Made by a program: the position numbers and the translations under genes
From: Planctomycetota bacterium
GTDB lineage: Bacteria; Planctomycetota; Brocadiia; Brocadiales; Bathyanammoxibiaceae
NCBI GenBank assembly: GCA_030623665.1
Contig: JAUXLO010000032.1
Coordinates: 1 to 11,243 of the forward strand
Direction: 5' to 3'
Length of the DNA: 11,243 nt
Shown here: positions 1 through 6,966 of the stretch, piece by piece
How the letters are laid out: each line of letters opens with the position of its first letter
Numbering within the stretch: position 1 is the first letter of the stretch
The notes under the pieces: generated by a model
Databases searched by the model: none
What the model was told of the DNA's origin: nothing
The model's input: the letters and a program-made list of their open reading frames with translations, nothing else

Positions 1-1
1 G

Positions 2-1021
2 GGGCTTGATAATGCAATTGCCCGCGTGGCCGTGCGTAATGGGAAAGTGGAACCAGGACAGTGCACCCTTAAGTTGAATATAGACGACGTAGTTGGTTGT
101 AGCATGCTACGCGAGACGGACAAAGGCCATCAGGCAGGTAGCACCGAGGCCGCAACCGATGCTCAGACGGCGGGGCTTATCCTTACAACGCCTGACGCAC
201 TAAAAGACATTGCAATGAAAATTGCCAACTGCCACATAGACCTCTCTGACATTGTAGAAGACCTGCTCGACGTGGGAAAGATCAAGGCACTTGACGTCAC
301 AAACGAGCTGTGCATGGAGATAACCTCCCGGGAGACGATGCAAGAGTCCAGGAATAAACTGTACGGACTCCAGAGTAAGACAAGCGACAGCCCCTTTTCT
401 CTTTACGTCAGCCGTAAACTATCAAGGCAGGTCAGTGGGGTACTGGTGAGATTTCCTATCTCACCAAATCAAATTACCTTACTGAGCTTCTTCATAGGCC
501 TTCTGGCCTGTTGGTTTTATCTGCAAGGCGGATACTGGTATTCCGTGATTGGGGCGATGGTCTTATACGCCTCGATTATCCTGGACCTATCTGACGGCGA
601 GGTCGCCAGACTGAAGTTTATGTCCTCAAGATACGGTGGGTTGCTTGACTCTATATGTGACAGCACGGTCTTCAGCGGTGTTCTTTTTTGTGCAGCGCTG
701 GCAATATACAGAGACTCCCATATGCCAAATATTATCGCCGTCGGGGCTGTCGCCGCAGTGGTACTGTTTATATGCTCTAACCTCTTCTTTTACCTCCATT
801 CCGTGAGAGAAGACCCGGAGAACGACCCGTCAAATTCCATCATACGTACTTTTGCAAACGAGGACTCCTTTTATCTCGCACTCCTGGGGTTTACGCTCTT
901 CGACGGGCTTTCATGGTATCTCTGGGCAGTGGCCGCGGGCGCCACTGTATACCTGTTTATCTTAATAAAAGATTTCATGGCAAGTAAACCATCCGAAGGA
1001 AATGCCCAGCAACACCCCTGA
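2..1021 (+). CDS. Bifunctional nucleotidyltransferase-like / CDP-alcohol phosphatidyltransferase, 5'-partial
   Basis: Integral-membrane enzyme expected to transfer a phospho-alcohol headgroup from a CDP-alcohol to an acceptor. Numbering is from the GTG at 26, but the frame is open to the left edge (GLDNAIAR precedes it), so the true start lies outside the window. Residues about 1-112 resemble the C-terminal half of a sugar/inositol-phosphate nucleotidyltransferase (AGLILTTPDAL, then DVTNELCMEITSRETM where that family has W-x-D-V-D-T-P-E-D). Residues 120-315 are the CDP-alcohol domain, with SPNQITLLSF leading the first membrane helix and the complete motif D187-x2-D190-G191-x2-A194-R195-x8-G204-x3-D208-x3-D212. 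About five or six hydrophobic segments are visible. The layout recalls bifunctional IPCT/DIPPS enzymes of inositol-phosphodiester synthesis, but the real alcohol is unknown. The gene end overlaps the next gene by 20 bases. The C-terminal domain is secure; the N-terminal assignment is moderate. Confidence 0.88.
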   Translation, partial: GLDNAIARVAVRNGKVEPGQCTLKLNIDDVVGCSMLRETDKGHQAGSTEAATDAQTAGLILTTPDALKDIAMKIANCHIDLSDIVEDLLDVGKIKALDVTNELCMEITSRETMQESRNKLYGLQSKTSDSPFSLYVSRKLSRQVSGVLVRFPISPNQITLLSFFIGLLACWFYLQGGYWYSVIGAMVLYASIILDLSDGEVARLKFMSSRYGGLLDSICDSTVFSGVLFCAALAIYRDSHMPNIIAVGAVAAVVLFICSNLFFYLHSVREDPENDPSNSIIRTFANEDSFYLALLGFTLFDGLSWYLWAVAAGATVYLFILIKDFMASKPSEGNAQQHP

Positions 1022-3128
1022 ACACGACACAAGAATAGGCGTGAAAGAGGCATCTGACAAAAAACTCTTCAGGTGCGTATGCCCCCTGGACTGCCCGGAT
1101 ACCTGTAGCATTATTGCCCACGTCAAAGACGGCAAACTTGTAAAGATAGAAGGCGACCGCAATCATCCCACCACCAGGGGGTTCCTTTGTCCAAAGATGA
1201 CCAGGAACTACCCCGGAAGGGTTTACAGTCCTGACCGGCTCCTCTATCCAATGAAGAGGAGTGGGCCCAAGGGCTCCGGAGATTTCAAACGGATTGGCTG
1301 GGATGAGGCGGTAGATACCATTGCCTCCCATTTTAAGAAAATAATCTCAGAGGACGGCCCGGAGGCAATTTTACCCTTTTACGGCTCCGGTACCCTTGGT
1401 ATCGTCCACGGCAAGCTTGCAGGCAAGCGCTTCTTTAATCGTCTGGGGACGCTACAACTAGACCGCACCATCTGCACCAAGGCAGGCCGCATGGGCTACC
1501 TGTACACTATGGGCAGTTCCGAGGGTGCCGACCCCGGCGGCATACCACAGTCCAGGCTTATTATCTCCTGGGGCACCAATACCTTTGCCACCAATCTACA
1601 CCAACTGCCGCTGCTCAGCGAGGCCAGAAGACGCGGGGCCAGATACGTGGTAATCAACCCCTTTAGGGTAAAGGGGGCTGAGGTGGCCGATATCTTCATC
1701 CAGCCCCGCCCAGGAAGCGATGCAGCCCTTGCCCTTGGTATGATGCACGTAATCATAAGGGAAGAACTCTACGATAAGGACTTCGTGGACAAAAACACAT
1801 TTGGCTTTGGCATGCTATGCCAGAGGGTGGAGGAATACCCGCCCGAGAAGGTGGAGAAGCTCACAGACATTGAGTCCGAGACAATAATAGAGCTTGCGAG
1901 GCTGTATGCCCAGGAAGTGCCATCTTTTATCTATGCGGGTTCGGGTATGCAGCACCACACGAACGGAGGGATGACGGTACGGACCATTGCCTGTCTGCCG
2001 GCGCTGGTGGGTGCGTGGGGTCATATTGGCGGTGGGATGTTCTTCCCGACAAGTACGGTCTTTCCTGTGAGCTGGGACAAGCTGGAGGGCAATGAACTGA
2101 GGCCCGGCCCTCCCTCATGTTTCAATATGAACCGTCTTGGTGCTATGCTGACCAACAACAAGCCAAAAATACGCGCATTATACGTCTTTAATGCAAATCC
2201 CCTGGCCGTCCTCTTCAACCAGAACAAGCTTACCATGGGCCTGGAGAGGCAGGACCTGTTTACCGTCGTGCACGAGCAGTTCCTTACCGATACGGCACGC
2301 TATGCCGACGTAGTGCTCCCGGCCACCACTCAGTTTGAGCAGGTTGATCTGCATGCATCTTACTTCCACCTGAACATTCAGCTAAATCGGCAGGCCATAG
2401 CGCCTGTGGGAGAATGCCGGTCCAACCTGGATACGTTCAACGTGCTGGCCAGGGCGCTCGGGTTTACGGACAAATGTTTTAACCAGTCAAGCTGGGACGT
2501 TATAGAGGAGGTCCTGAGCATAAACCACCCTGCCCTTGAGGGCATTACACTTGACCGTCTCAAGGAAGAGGGGTATGCGCCCGTAAATATGCCAAACACG
2601 CCCCTTGGGCAACCTTACGCCCCGTTTCGCGATGGAGTTTTTCATAACCCGTCGGGCAAGATAGAGTTTTATTCCAACAGGATGAAGGAGGACGGTTACG
2701 ACCCACTGCCGGCATATACAGCCCCCGGTGAGGGACCTGAGTGTACACCCGAGCTCTACGAACGTTATCCGCTATATTTTATTACGCCATCGGCACATTC
2801 ACTCCTGAACTCAAACCTTGCAACTGGTCCCCATGCACAGGAGGCAGAAAAGAGGCCCACCCTGATCCTCCATCCCAAAGACGCAGCAACAAGGGGCATA
2901 AACACAGGGGATAAGGCCAAGGTATTCAACGACCGCGGATCCTGCACCCTGTGGGCCCTGGTTGCAGAGAAGGTAAGGCCGGGTGTGGCCGTCAGCCTGG
3001 GACAGTGGTGGAGTTCCAGAAGCCCTGATGGTGCCAACACGAACCACACCACGCCGGACTATCTTGCAGACATGGGAGGAGGCTCCGCCTTCAACACAAA
3101 TCTCGTCCAGGTAGAAAAGATTACGTAG
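1002..3128 (+). CDS. Molybdopterin (bis-MGD) oxidoreductase, catalytic subunit
   Basis: Member of the DMSO-reductase/formate-dehydrogenase superfamily (COG0243); 708 residues, normal for the family. The N-terminal domain has a [4Fe-4S] ligand set C27-x3-C31-x3-C35-x27-C63 (CPLDCPDTC ... GFLCPK), and C25 is an extra cysteine. The predicted Mo ligand is C158 in RTICTKAG, at the place where formate dehydrogenase H has selenocysteine. GADPGGIPQSRLIISWGTN (about 175-193) is the usual MGD-binding stretch. The C-terminal molydopterin-dinucleotide-binding domain starts near residue 590 (ITPSAHSLLNSN) and ends with the typical NTNLVQVEK. No Tat or Sec signal is visible, so it is probably cytoplasmic. 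No electron-transfer or membrane subunit adjoins it, so substrate and partner are open. The ATG at 1002 has GAAGGA only one base upstream; GTG at 1041 (V14) is an alternative start. The gene overlaps the upstream lipid enzyme by 20 bases. Confidence 0.92.
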   Translation: MPSNTPEHDTRIGVKEASDKKLFRCVCPLDCPDTCSIIAHVKDGKLVKIEGDRNHPTTRGFLCPKMTRNYPGRVYSPDRLLYPMKRSGPKGSGDFKRIGWDEAVDTIASHFKKIISEDGPEAILPFYGSGTLGIVHGKLAGKRFFNRLGTLQLDRTICTKAGRMGYLYTMGSSEGADPGGIPQSRLIISWGTNTFATNLHQLPLLSEARRRGARYVVINPFRVKGAEVADIFIQPRPGSDAALALGMMHVIIREELYDKDFVDKNTFGFGMLCQRVEEYPPEKVEKLTDIESETIIELARLYAQEVPSFIYAGSGMQHHTNGGMTVRTIACLPALVGAWGHIGGGMFFPTSTVFPVSWDKLEGNELRPGPPSCFNMNRLGAMLTNNKPKIRALYVFNANPLAVLFNQNKLTMGLERQDLFTVVHEQFLTDTARYADVVLPATTQFEQVDLHASYFHLNIQLNRQAIAPVGECRSNLDTFNVLARALGFTDKCFNQSSWDVIEEVLSINHPALEGITLDRLKEEGYAPVNMPNTPLGQPYAPFRDGVFHNPSGKIEFYSNRMKEDGYDPLPAYTAPGEGPECTPELYERYPLYFITPSAHSLLNSNLATGPHAQEAEKRPTLILHPKDAATRGINTGDKAKVFNDRGSCTLWALVAEKVRPGVAVSLGQWWSSRSPDGANTNHTTPDYLADMGGGSAFNTNLVQVEKIT

Positions 3129-3149
3129 GGACAGGGCTCGACCCTGTCC
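3129..3149. repeat. Perfect 8-bp palindrome (REP-like) abutting a stop codon
   Basis: GGACAGGG (3129-3136) and CCCTGTCC (3142-3149) are exact inverted copies around a 5-base loop. The TAG stop of the oxidoreductase (3126-3128) directly precedes it, giving GTAGGGACAGGG. No T-run follows, so it is not a classical intrinsic terminator. Short GTAGGG-headed palindromes of this style are, from general knowledge, dispersed REP-like repeats in various environmental bacteria. Only one copy occurs here, so dispersal is inference. It could also act as an mRNA-stabilising hairpin between the oxidoreductase and icd. Confidence 0.6.
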
Positions 3150-3175
3150 GAAGCGCACGGAAAGGATAGACAGAA

Positions 3176-4423
3176 ATGGTGACGTTTAAGAAATACTCAC
3201 CCCCCGACAAGGGGGAGGCAATAACCCTGGCAGACGGGAAGCTGGAGGTGCCGGATAATCCAATTATACCGTTTATTGAAGGGGACGGCATCGGACCGGA
3301 TATCATGTCAACCGCAAGACGTGTACTGGATGCCGCAGTGAAGACTACCTATGGCAACAAGAGGAGCATTGTCTGGTTCGAGATCTTTGCAGGTTCCAAG
3401 GCCCTGAAGAGATTTGAGGAATTGATACCGGAAGACACCTTTGAGGCGATACGCCATTTTCACGTAGCGCTGAAAGGCCCCCTCAGTACACCTGTAGGAA
3501 AAGGGTTCAGGTCACTAAACGTCACAACCCGCCAGACACTCGACCTCTACGCCTGTGTCAGGCCGGTCCGTTACATACCGGGGGTACCCAGCCCCGTGAA
3601 GCACCCTGAGAAGGTAGACATGGTTATATTCAGGGAGAACACCGAGGATGTCTATGCAGGGATAGAGTGGCCCCAAGGCAGTAAGGAGGCGCTTCGGGTA
3701 ATAGAGGTGATTGGTGACGAACTAAACGTCAAGATTCCCGAAGACTCGGGCATCGGTATAAAACCAATCTCTATCCGCCGCACAAAGAGACTGATGAGAA
3801 AGGCCATGGAGTACGCACTCATACACAAACGAAGGTCTGTAACCATCGTACATAAGGGCAACATCATGAAGTACACCGAGGGAGCCTTCCGCAACTGGGC
3901 CTATGAAGTGGCCAAGGAGGAATACGGCCACCGCACCATTACGGCAAAACAGTTGGCTGAGGAGTATGACGGGAAACAGCCCGAAGACAAGATCCTTGTC
4001 AACGACAAGATTGCAGACGACATGTTCAGGTTTGTCCTTATGAGACCGGAGGAGTGTGACGTGCTGGTCATGCCCAACCTCAACGGCGATTACCTCTCCG
4101 ATGCCTGCAACGCTCAGGTGGGAGGCATCGGTGTCGCACCCTCGGCAAACATCTCAGACACCATGGGCCTCTTTGAAGCCGCACATGGTTCCGCACCCAA
4201 ATACGCCGGCCAGAACAAGGTGAACCCAAGCGCCCTTATACTTTCAGGTACCATGATGCTCGAACACATCGGCTGGGACGAGGCGGCCGGGTGCGTCACC
4301 TCCGCCATCGGAAAGGCCATATCACAAAAGAAGGTCACATACGACCTTGCCCGGCAGATGGAAGGCGCGGAAGAGCTGTCCACCTCCGGATTCGGAGACG
4401 AGGTAATCAAAAACATGTCCTGA
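3176..4423 (+). CDS. icd: Isocitrate dehydrogenase, NADP-type
   Basis: Oxidative decarboxylation of isocitrate to 2-oxoglutarate in the cytoplasmic TCA cycle, supplying NADPH and carbon for glutamate. The 415 residues match E. coli Icd in length and nearly in numbering. Visible are S113 in FRSLN (the substrate-binding/phosphorylatable serine of E. coli), R119, R129 and R153 for isocitrate, Y160 in [12 protein letters not shown], the catalytic lysine K227 in VHKGNIMK, and metal-binding D305 in [11 protein letters not shown]342-Y343 ([15 protein letters not shown]) and R393 are the residues that favour NADP over NAD. The start ATG has AAAGGA nine bases upstream (3161-3166). It lies 47 bases after the oxidoreductase, with a palindrome in between, so it may be co-transcribed or separately controlled. 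No aceK-like kinase is in the window. Identity is very secure. Confidence 0.98.
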   Translation: MVTFKKYSPPDKGEAITLADGKLEVPDNPIIPFIEGDGIGPDIMSTARRVLDAAVKTTYGNKRSIVWFEIFAGSKALKRFEELIPEDTFEAIRHFHVALKGPLSTPVGKGFRSLNVTTRQTLDLYACVRPVRYIPGVPSPVKHPEKVDMVIFRENTEDVYAGIEWPQGSKEALRVIEVIGDELNVKIPEDSGIGIKPISIRRTKRLMRKAMEYALIHKRRSVTIVHKGNIMKYTEGAFRNWAYEVAKEEYGHRTITAKQLAEEYDGKQPEDKILVNDKIADDMFRFVLMRPEECDVLVMPNLNGDYLSDACNAQVGGIGVAPSANISDTMGLFEAAHGSAPKYAGQNKVNPSALILSGTMMLEHIGWDEAAGCVTSAIGKAISQKKVTYDLARQMEGAEELSTSGFGDEVIKNMS

Positions 4424-4483
4424 CGTATCGATCCAGGGTCGTTGCCTCCGGCATGGCTTGACCACTACAAATAAAAAATAAAC

Positions 4484-4513
4484 GGTAATCCGCCTAAGGT
4501 GAAGAGGATTACC
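4484..4513 (-). terminator. Inverted repeat with a U-rich tail on the minus strand
   Basis: GGTAATCC (4484-4491) and GGATTACC (4506-4513) are a perfect 8-bp inverted repeat around a 14-base loop. On the minus strand the hairpin is followed by GTTTATTTTTTATTTG (complement of 4468-4483), which is intrinsic-terminator-like. On the + strand no T-run follows, so it is a poor terminator for icd. No minus-strand gene lies nearby to the right, so a role in stopping antisense transcription is inference. The rest of the 4424-4648 spacer holds only the promoter candidate and the small ORF listed separately. Confidence 0.4.
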
Positions 4514-4563
4514 CCTAAACGACGCAGAGGCCTTGACTAATCAAAAATTCACCGCCCGCCTCC

Positions 4564-4590
4564 TTGCAATTCCTCTATTTATAGGATAAT
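4564..4590 (+). promoter_or_regulatory. Possible sigma70-like promoter before the isomerase operon
   Basis: TTGCAA (4564-4569) and GATAAT (4585-4590) resemble -35 and -10 boxes, but the spacer is short at 15 bases. TAATAT (4587-4592) with 17-base spacing is a weaker alternative. This candidate conflicts with the small ORF starting at 4593, because transcripts starting about 7 bases after the -10 would lack its ribosome site. At most one of the two interpretations is right unless transcription begins further upstream. Confidence 0.3.
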
Positions 4591-4592
4591 AT

Positions 4593-4652
4593 ATGGGCTT
4601 TATATTCCACTTCACGATTCTATTCCTGCTTATTAGAGATTCCTCGTCATGA
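4593..4652 (+). CDS. Possible 19-residue hydrophobic leader peptide
   Basis: A short frame encodes MGFIFHFTILFLLIRDSSS. Its ATG is preceded by AGGA (4583-4586) at six-base spacing, a usable ribosome site. Its TGA (4650-4652) overlaps the ATG of the isomerase gene (4649-4651) in the classic ATGA arrangement of translationally coupled genes. The downstream gene has no recognisable ribosome site of its own, which makes coupling attractive. The peptide has a single hydrophobic run, as in a small membrane peptide or a translated leader. No homologue is recognised, and so short an ORF can arise by chance; the promoter candidate overlapping its ribosome site argues against it. Confidence 0.3.
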   Translation: MGFIFHFTILFLLIRDSSS

Positions 4653-5473
4653 CGTTAAGTCCGGGCATTGAGAGAGTAGAAGAGGCTGGGGCGATACATC
4701 ACGGGCAGGGGAGGCACGAGGTATTTGACCATCCCCGGGAAGGCCTGGATAGGCTCAAGACGTTCCTTAATGGACAGAAGCTCCCTTTCAGCCTCCACGC
4801 CCCCCTGTTCAGGCCTGACTATTTTCCTTACAGCGCTGTAACAAGTTTTTTCATAAACGAAGATGACGAAAGGCGGAAACTCTCCCTTGAACTAATGAAG
4901 CAGTCGGCCAGGGACGCCCAGGAGTGGGGGGCAGAATATATGGTCTGCCACCTTACATGGAGAGAAGATACTGAGGCCGAGGAGAAGGCCTGGCGTTTGG
5001 CCTACAGTGGCGCAGAGTATCTCTCGGAACTCGTAGACACCACTGGCGTACCGATACACGTCGAGTTTGCGGGCTACGCCGGGGCATTCCGTAAACCGGA
5101 GCAACTGGTTAAGGTCATATCAGAGTATCCTAACCTTAGCATCTGCATAGACACAGGCCATGCCTTCATATGCTCACAATTGTGGGACCGTACGTATCTG
5201 AAGGACATCGAGATAATGGCCCCCTATGCAAGGTCTATGCACTTATGGAACACAAAGAGTTTTGAACACTGGAGGGAAAATGGCCACGTCCCGCTGCGCC
5301 CATCGCAGGACCCGGGCGACGGATGGGTAGATATAGTAAAAACGCTTGAAATAGTCCTCGGCCACAACAAGGATTTGAAACTAATCCACGAGTACCCGGT
5401 GGATAACATGAGCGATGAGATAAAAGAGGGGTTTGACTGGGTTCGAGAAATGATGGAGAGATTTGAGGGGTAG
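4649..5473 (+). CDS. TIM-barrel sugar phosphate isomerase/epimerase-like protein
   Basis: Xylose-isomerase-like TIM-barrel protein (AP endonuclease family 2, COG1082), 274 residues, probably a cytoplasmic metal-dependent isomerase, epimerase or hydrolase of unknown substrate. Candidate metal ligands sit at strand ends: H50 (SLHAPL), H101 (VCHL), E139 (HVEF), D168 and H171 (CIDTGHAF), H198 (MHLW), H213 (NGHVPL, before a DPGDGW turn) and E248 (IHEYP). The N-terminus is short: the usual first strand is not evident before IERVEEAG. An in-frame stop at 4634-4636 rules out a longer version from this frame. No ribosome site precedes the ATG; translation may be coupled to a small upstream ORF through ATGA. 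It lies 8 bases before the radical SAM gene, so the two are surely co-transcribed. The family is secure, the reaction not. Confidence 0.85.
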   Translation: MTLSPGIERVEEAGAIHHGQGRHEVFDHPREGLDRLKTFLNGQKLPFSLHAPLFRPDYFPYSAVTSFFINEDDERRKLSLELMKQSARDAQEWGAEYMVCHLTWREDTEAEEKAWRLAYSGAEYLSELVDTTGVPIHVEFAGYAGAFRKPEQLVKVISEYPNLSICIDTGHAFICSQLWDRTYLKDIEIMAPYARSMHLWNTKSFEHWRENGHVPLRPSQDPGDGWVDIVKTLEIVLGHNKDLKLIHEYPVDNMSDEIKEGFDWVREMMERFEG

Positions 5474-5481
5474 GAATTCGC

Positions 5482-6966
5482 ATGAGGAAGGATTTCAAGG
5501 TATTACTCATTAATTGCAATACCATGATGGACACCCTCATTACGGCGGGGATAAGTATCCTCGCTGCCTGTCTGAGGAAAGAGGGTATGGATGTCAGGCT
5601 CTTCGATACCACTTTTTATAAGACGGCTGACAGAACGGGCGATGAGGCCAGGGTTTACACTCTACAGGTGAAGAAGACTGATTTTAAGGAGCTTGGCATC
5701 ATCCCGAAAGAGACAGATGTCATAGAGGATTTTAAGAAGGAGGTCGAGGAGTTCAAACCTGACCTGATCGGTCTATCCTGCATAGAGGTAACATACAAAC
5801 TGGGCATCGAGATGCTCCAGGCAGTGAGGCATACCGGTATTCCAACGCTGGTCGGAGGGGTGTATGCCACATTTTCTCCTCATATAATCATCAAAGAGGA
5901 CTGTGTGGACATGGTGTGCGTGGGAGAAGGAGAGTTGGCCCTTACCGAGCTTTGCAAGAAGATGCGCGATGGTGGGGACATCACGAACGTTCAGAACATC
6001 TTGGTGAAGAAGGAAGGCTTACTCTACAAGAACGAACTCCGTGGCTCCATAGAAATGAGGGAGCTTCCCTTTCAGGACTGGAGTATTTACGAGAAACAGA
6101 GATTTTGGAAGCCCATGGGCGGTAAGATATCCGTCACCGGGACCTTCGAGATGAACAGGGGATGTCCCTACAGCTGTACGTTCTGTGTGAACTCCGGTCT
6201 GAACAAGCTCTACAGCAACAAAGGTGGTTACTACCGGGAACAAGATATACCGAGACTCATCGACGAGATGCTTGAGAAAAAGGAAGAGTATAATCTGCAG
6301 TTTGTATACCTTGTGGCAGAAAGTTTTCTTACCACATCAAAAAAGCGCATAGCGGAGTTTGTAAGGCTCTACCCTCAGGTAGGGCTGCCTTTCTGGATTG
6401 AGGCAAGGCCAGAGTCAGTAACGGAGGAGTATGTAGATGTCCTTGAATCCGTTAATTGCGAGGGGATAAGTATCGGTATTGAAAGCGGTAACGAAGACGT
6501 ACGGAAAAACGTCCTGGGAAGGAACATTCCAAACGAAAGGACGATAAAGGCCTTCGGGATGTTTGAGGATAGCAGGATCCGCGTCAGTGCGAACAACATA
6601 ATAGGCTTCCCGACGGAGACCAGAGAGAATATATTTGAGACCATAGAACTGAACCGACAAATAAACGCCAAAGGGGTTATGATCTCTTTCTTCAGCCCAT
6701 ACAGGGGGTCCAGCCTCAGAGAGGTATGTGAACTAGAGGGATATCTAAAGGAAGAAGATATAGCCAGGGATTATAGATTAGCACCCACGCTGGACATGCC
6801 ACAGCTCTCAATGTCAGAGCTTTCGGGCCTCCAGAGGACCTTTCCCATGTACGTAAAGTTTCCCAAGAGCGAGTGGCCCTTGATAAGGATTTGCGAAGGC
6901 CAGGATCCCGAAGCCGACAGGATCTACGAGGAGATGTCCCACATGTATGTAAAGAGGTTTCTATGA
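5482..6966 (+). CDS. B12-binding-domain radical SAM enzyme
   Basis: Class B-type radical SAM protein (COG1032 family), 494 residues. Residues about 5-165 form a cobalamin-binding Rossmann domain (KVLLINCNT; DLIGLSCIEVTY; PTLVGGVYATFSP; CVGEGE). The DxHxxG histidine motif of base-off B12 binding is absent, as is common in this class. The radical SAM core has C228-x3-C232-x2-C235 (NRGCPYSCTFC) for the SAM-cleaving [4Fe-4S] cluster, followed by ESFL (281-284), WIEARPE, GISIGIESGNEDVRKNVLGR and NIIGFPTET, all typical strands. Substrate is unknown; relatives methylate or rearrange lipids, antibiotics and tetrapyrroles. The start has AGGA at six-base spacing (5472-5475). Its stop overlaps the next gene's start (ATGA at 6963-6966). 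Neighbours (isomerase, flippase-like membrane protein, and a CDP-alcohol transferase upstream) suggest lipid or glycolipid work, which is inference. Confidence 0.94.
   Translation: MRKDFKVLLINCNTMMDTLITAGISILAACLRKEGMDVRLFDTTFYKTADRTGDEARVYTLQVKKTDFKELGIIPKETDVIEDFKKEVEEFKPDLIGLSCIEVTYKLGIEMLQAVRHTGIPTLVGGVYATFSPHIIIKEDCVDMVCVGEGELALTELCKKMRDGGDITNVQNILVKKEGLLYKNELRGSIEMRELPFQDWSIYEKQRFWKPMGGKISVTGTFEMNRGCPYSCTFCVNSGLNKLYSNKGGYYREQDIPRLIDEMLEKKEEYNLQFVYLVAESFLTTSKKRIAEFVRLYPQVGLPFWIEARPESVTEEYVDVLESVNCEGISIGIESGNEDVRKNVLGRNIPNERTIKAFGMFEDSRIRVSANNIIGFPTETRENIFETIELNRQINAKGVMISFFSPYRGSSLREVCELEGYLKEEDIARDYRLAPTLDMPQLSMSELSGLQRTFPMYVKFPKSEWPLIRICEGQDPEADRIYEEMSHMYVKRFL

Noticed and set aside
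871..1331. Several overlapping minus-strand ORFs (60-118 codons)
   Set aside because: They lie opposite convincing + strand genes, overlap each other and have no recognisable domains; the same holds for the other minus-strand ORFs of the window.
4437..4463. Possible hairpin GGTC ... GACC with an inner TGCC/GGCA after icd, considered as the icd terminator
   Set aside because: The arms are asymmetric and interrupted, and no T-run follows.
5916..6125. Plus-strand ORF of 69 codons inside the radical SAM gene
   Set aside because: Out-of-frame shadow of a clearly coding, motif-rich frame.
6873..6962. N-terminal extension of the membrane protein from GTG 6873
   Set aside because: The added 30 residues are charged and Arg-rich, overlap the radical SAM gene by 94 bases, and an ATGA-overlap start with a ribosome site exists at 6963.
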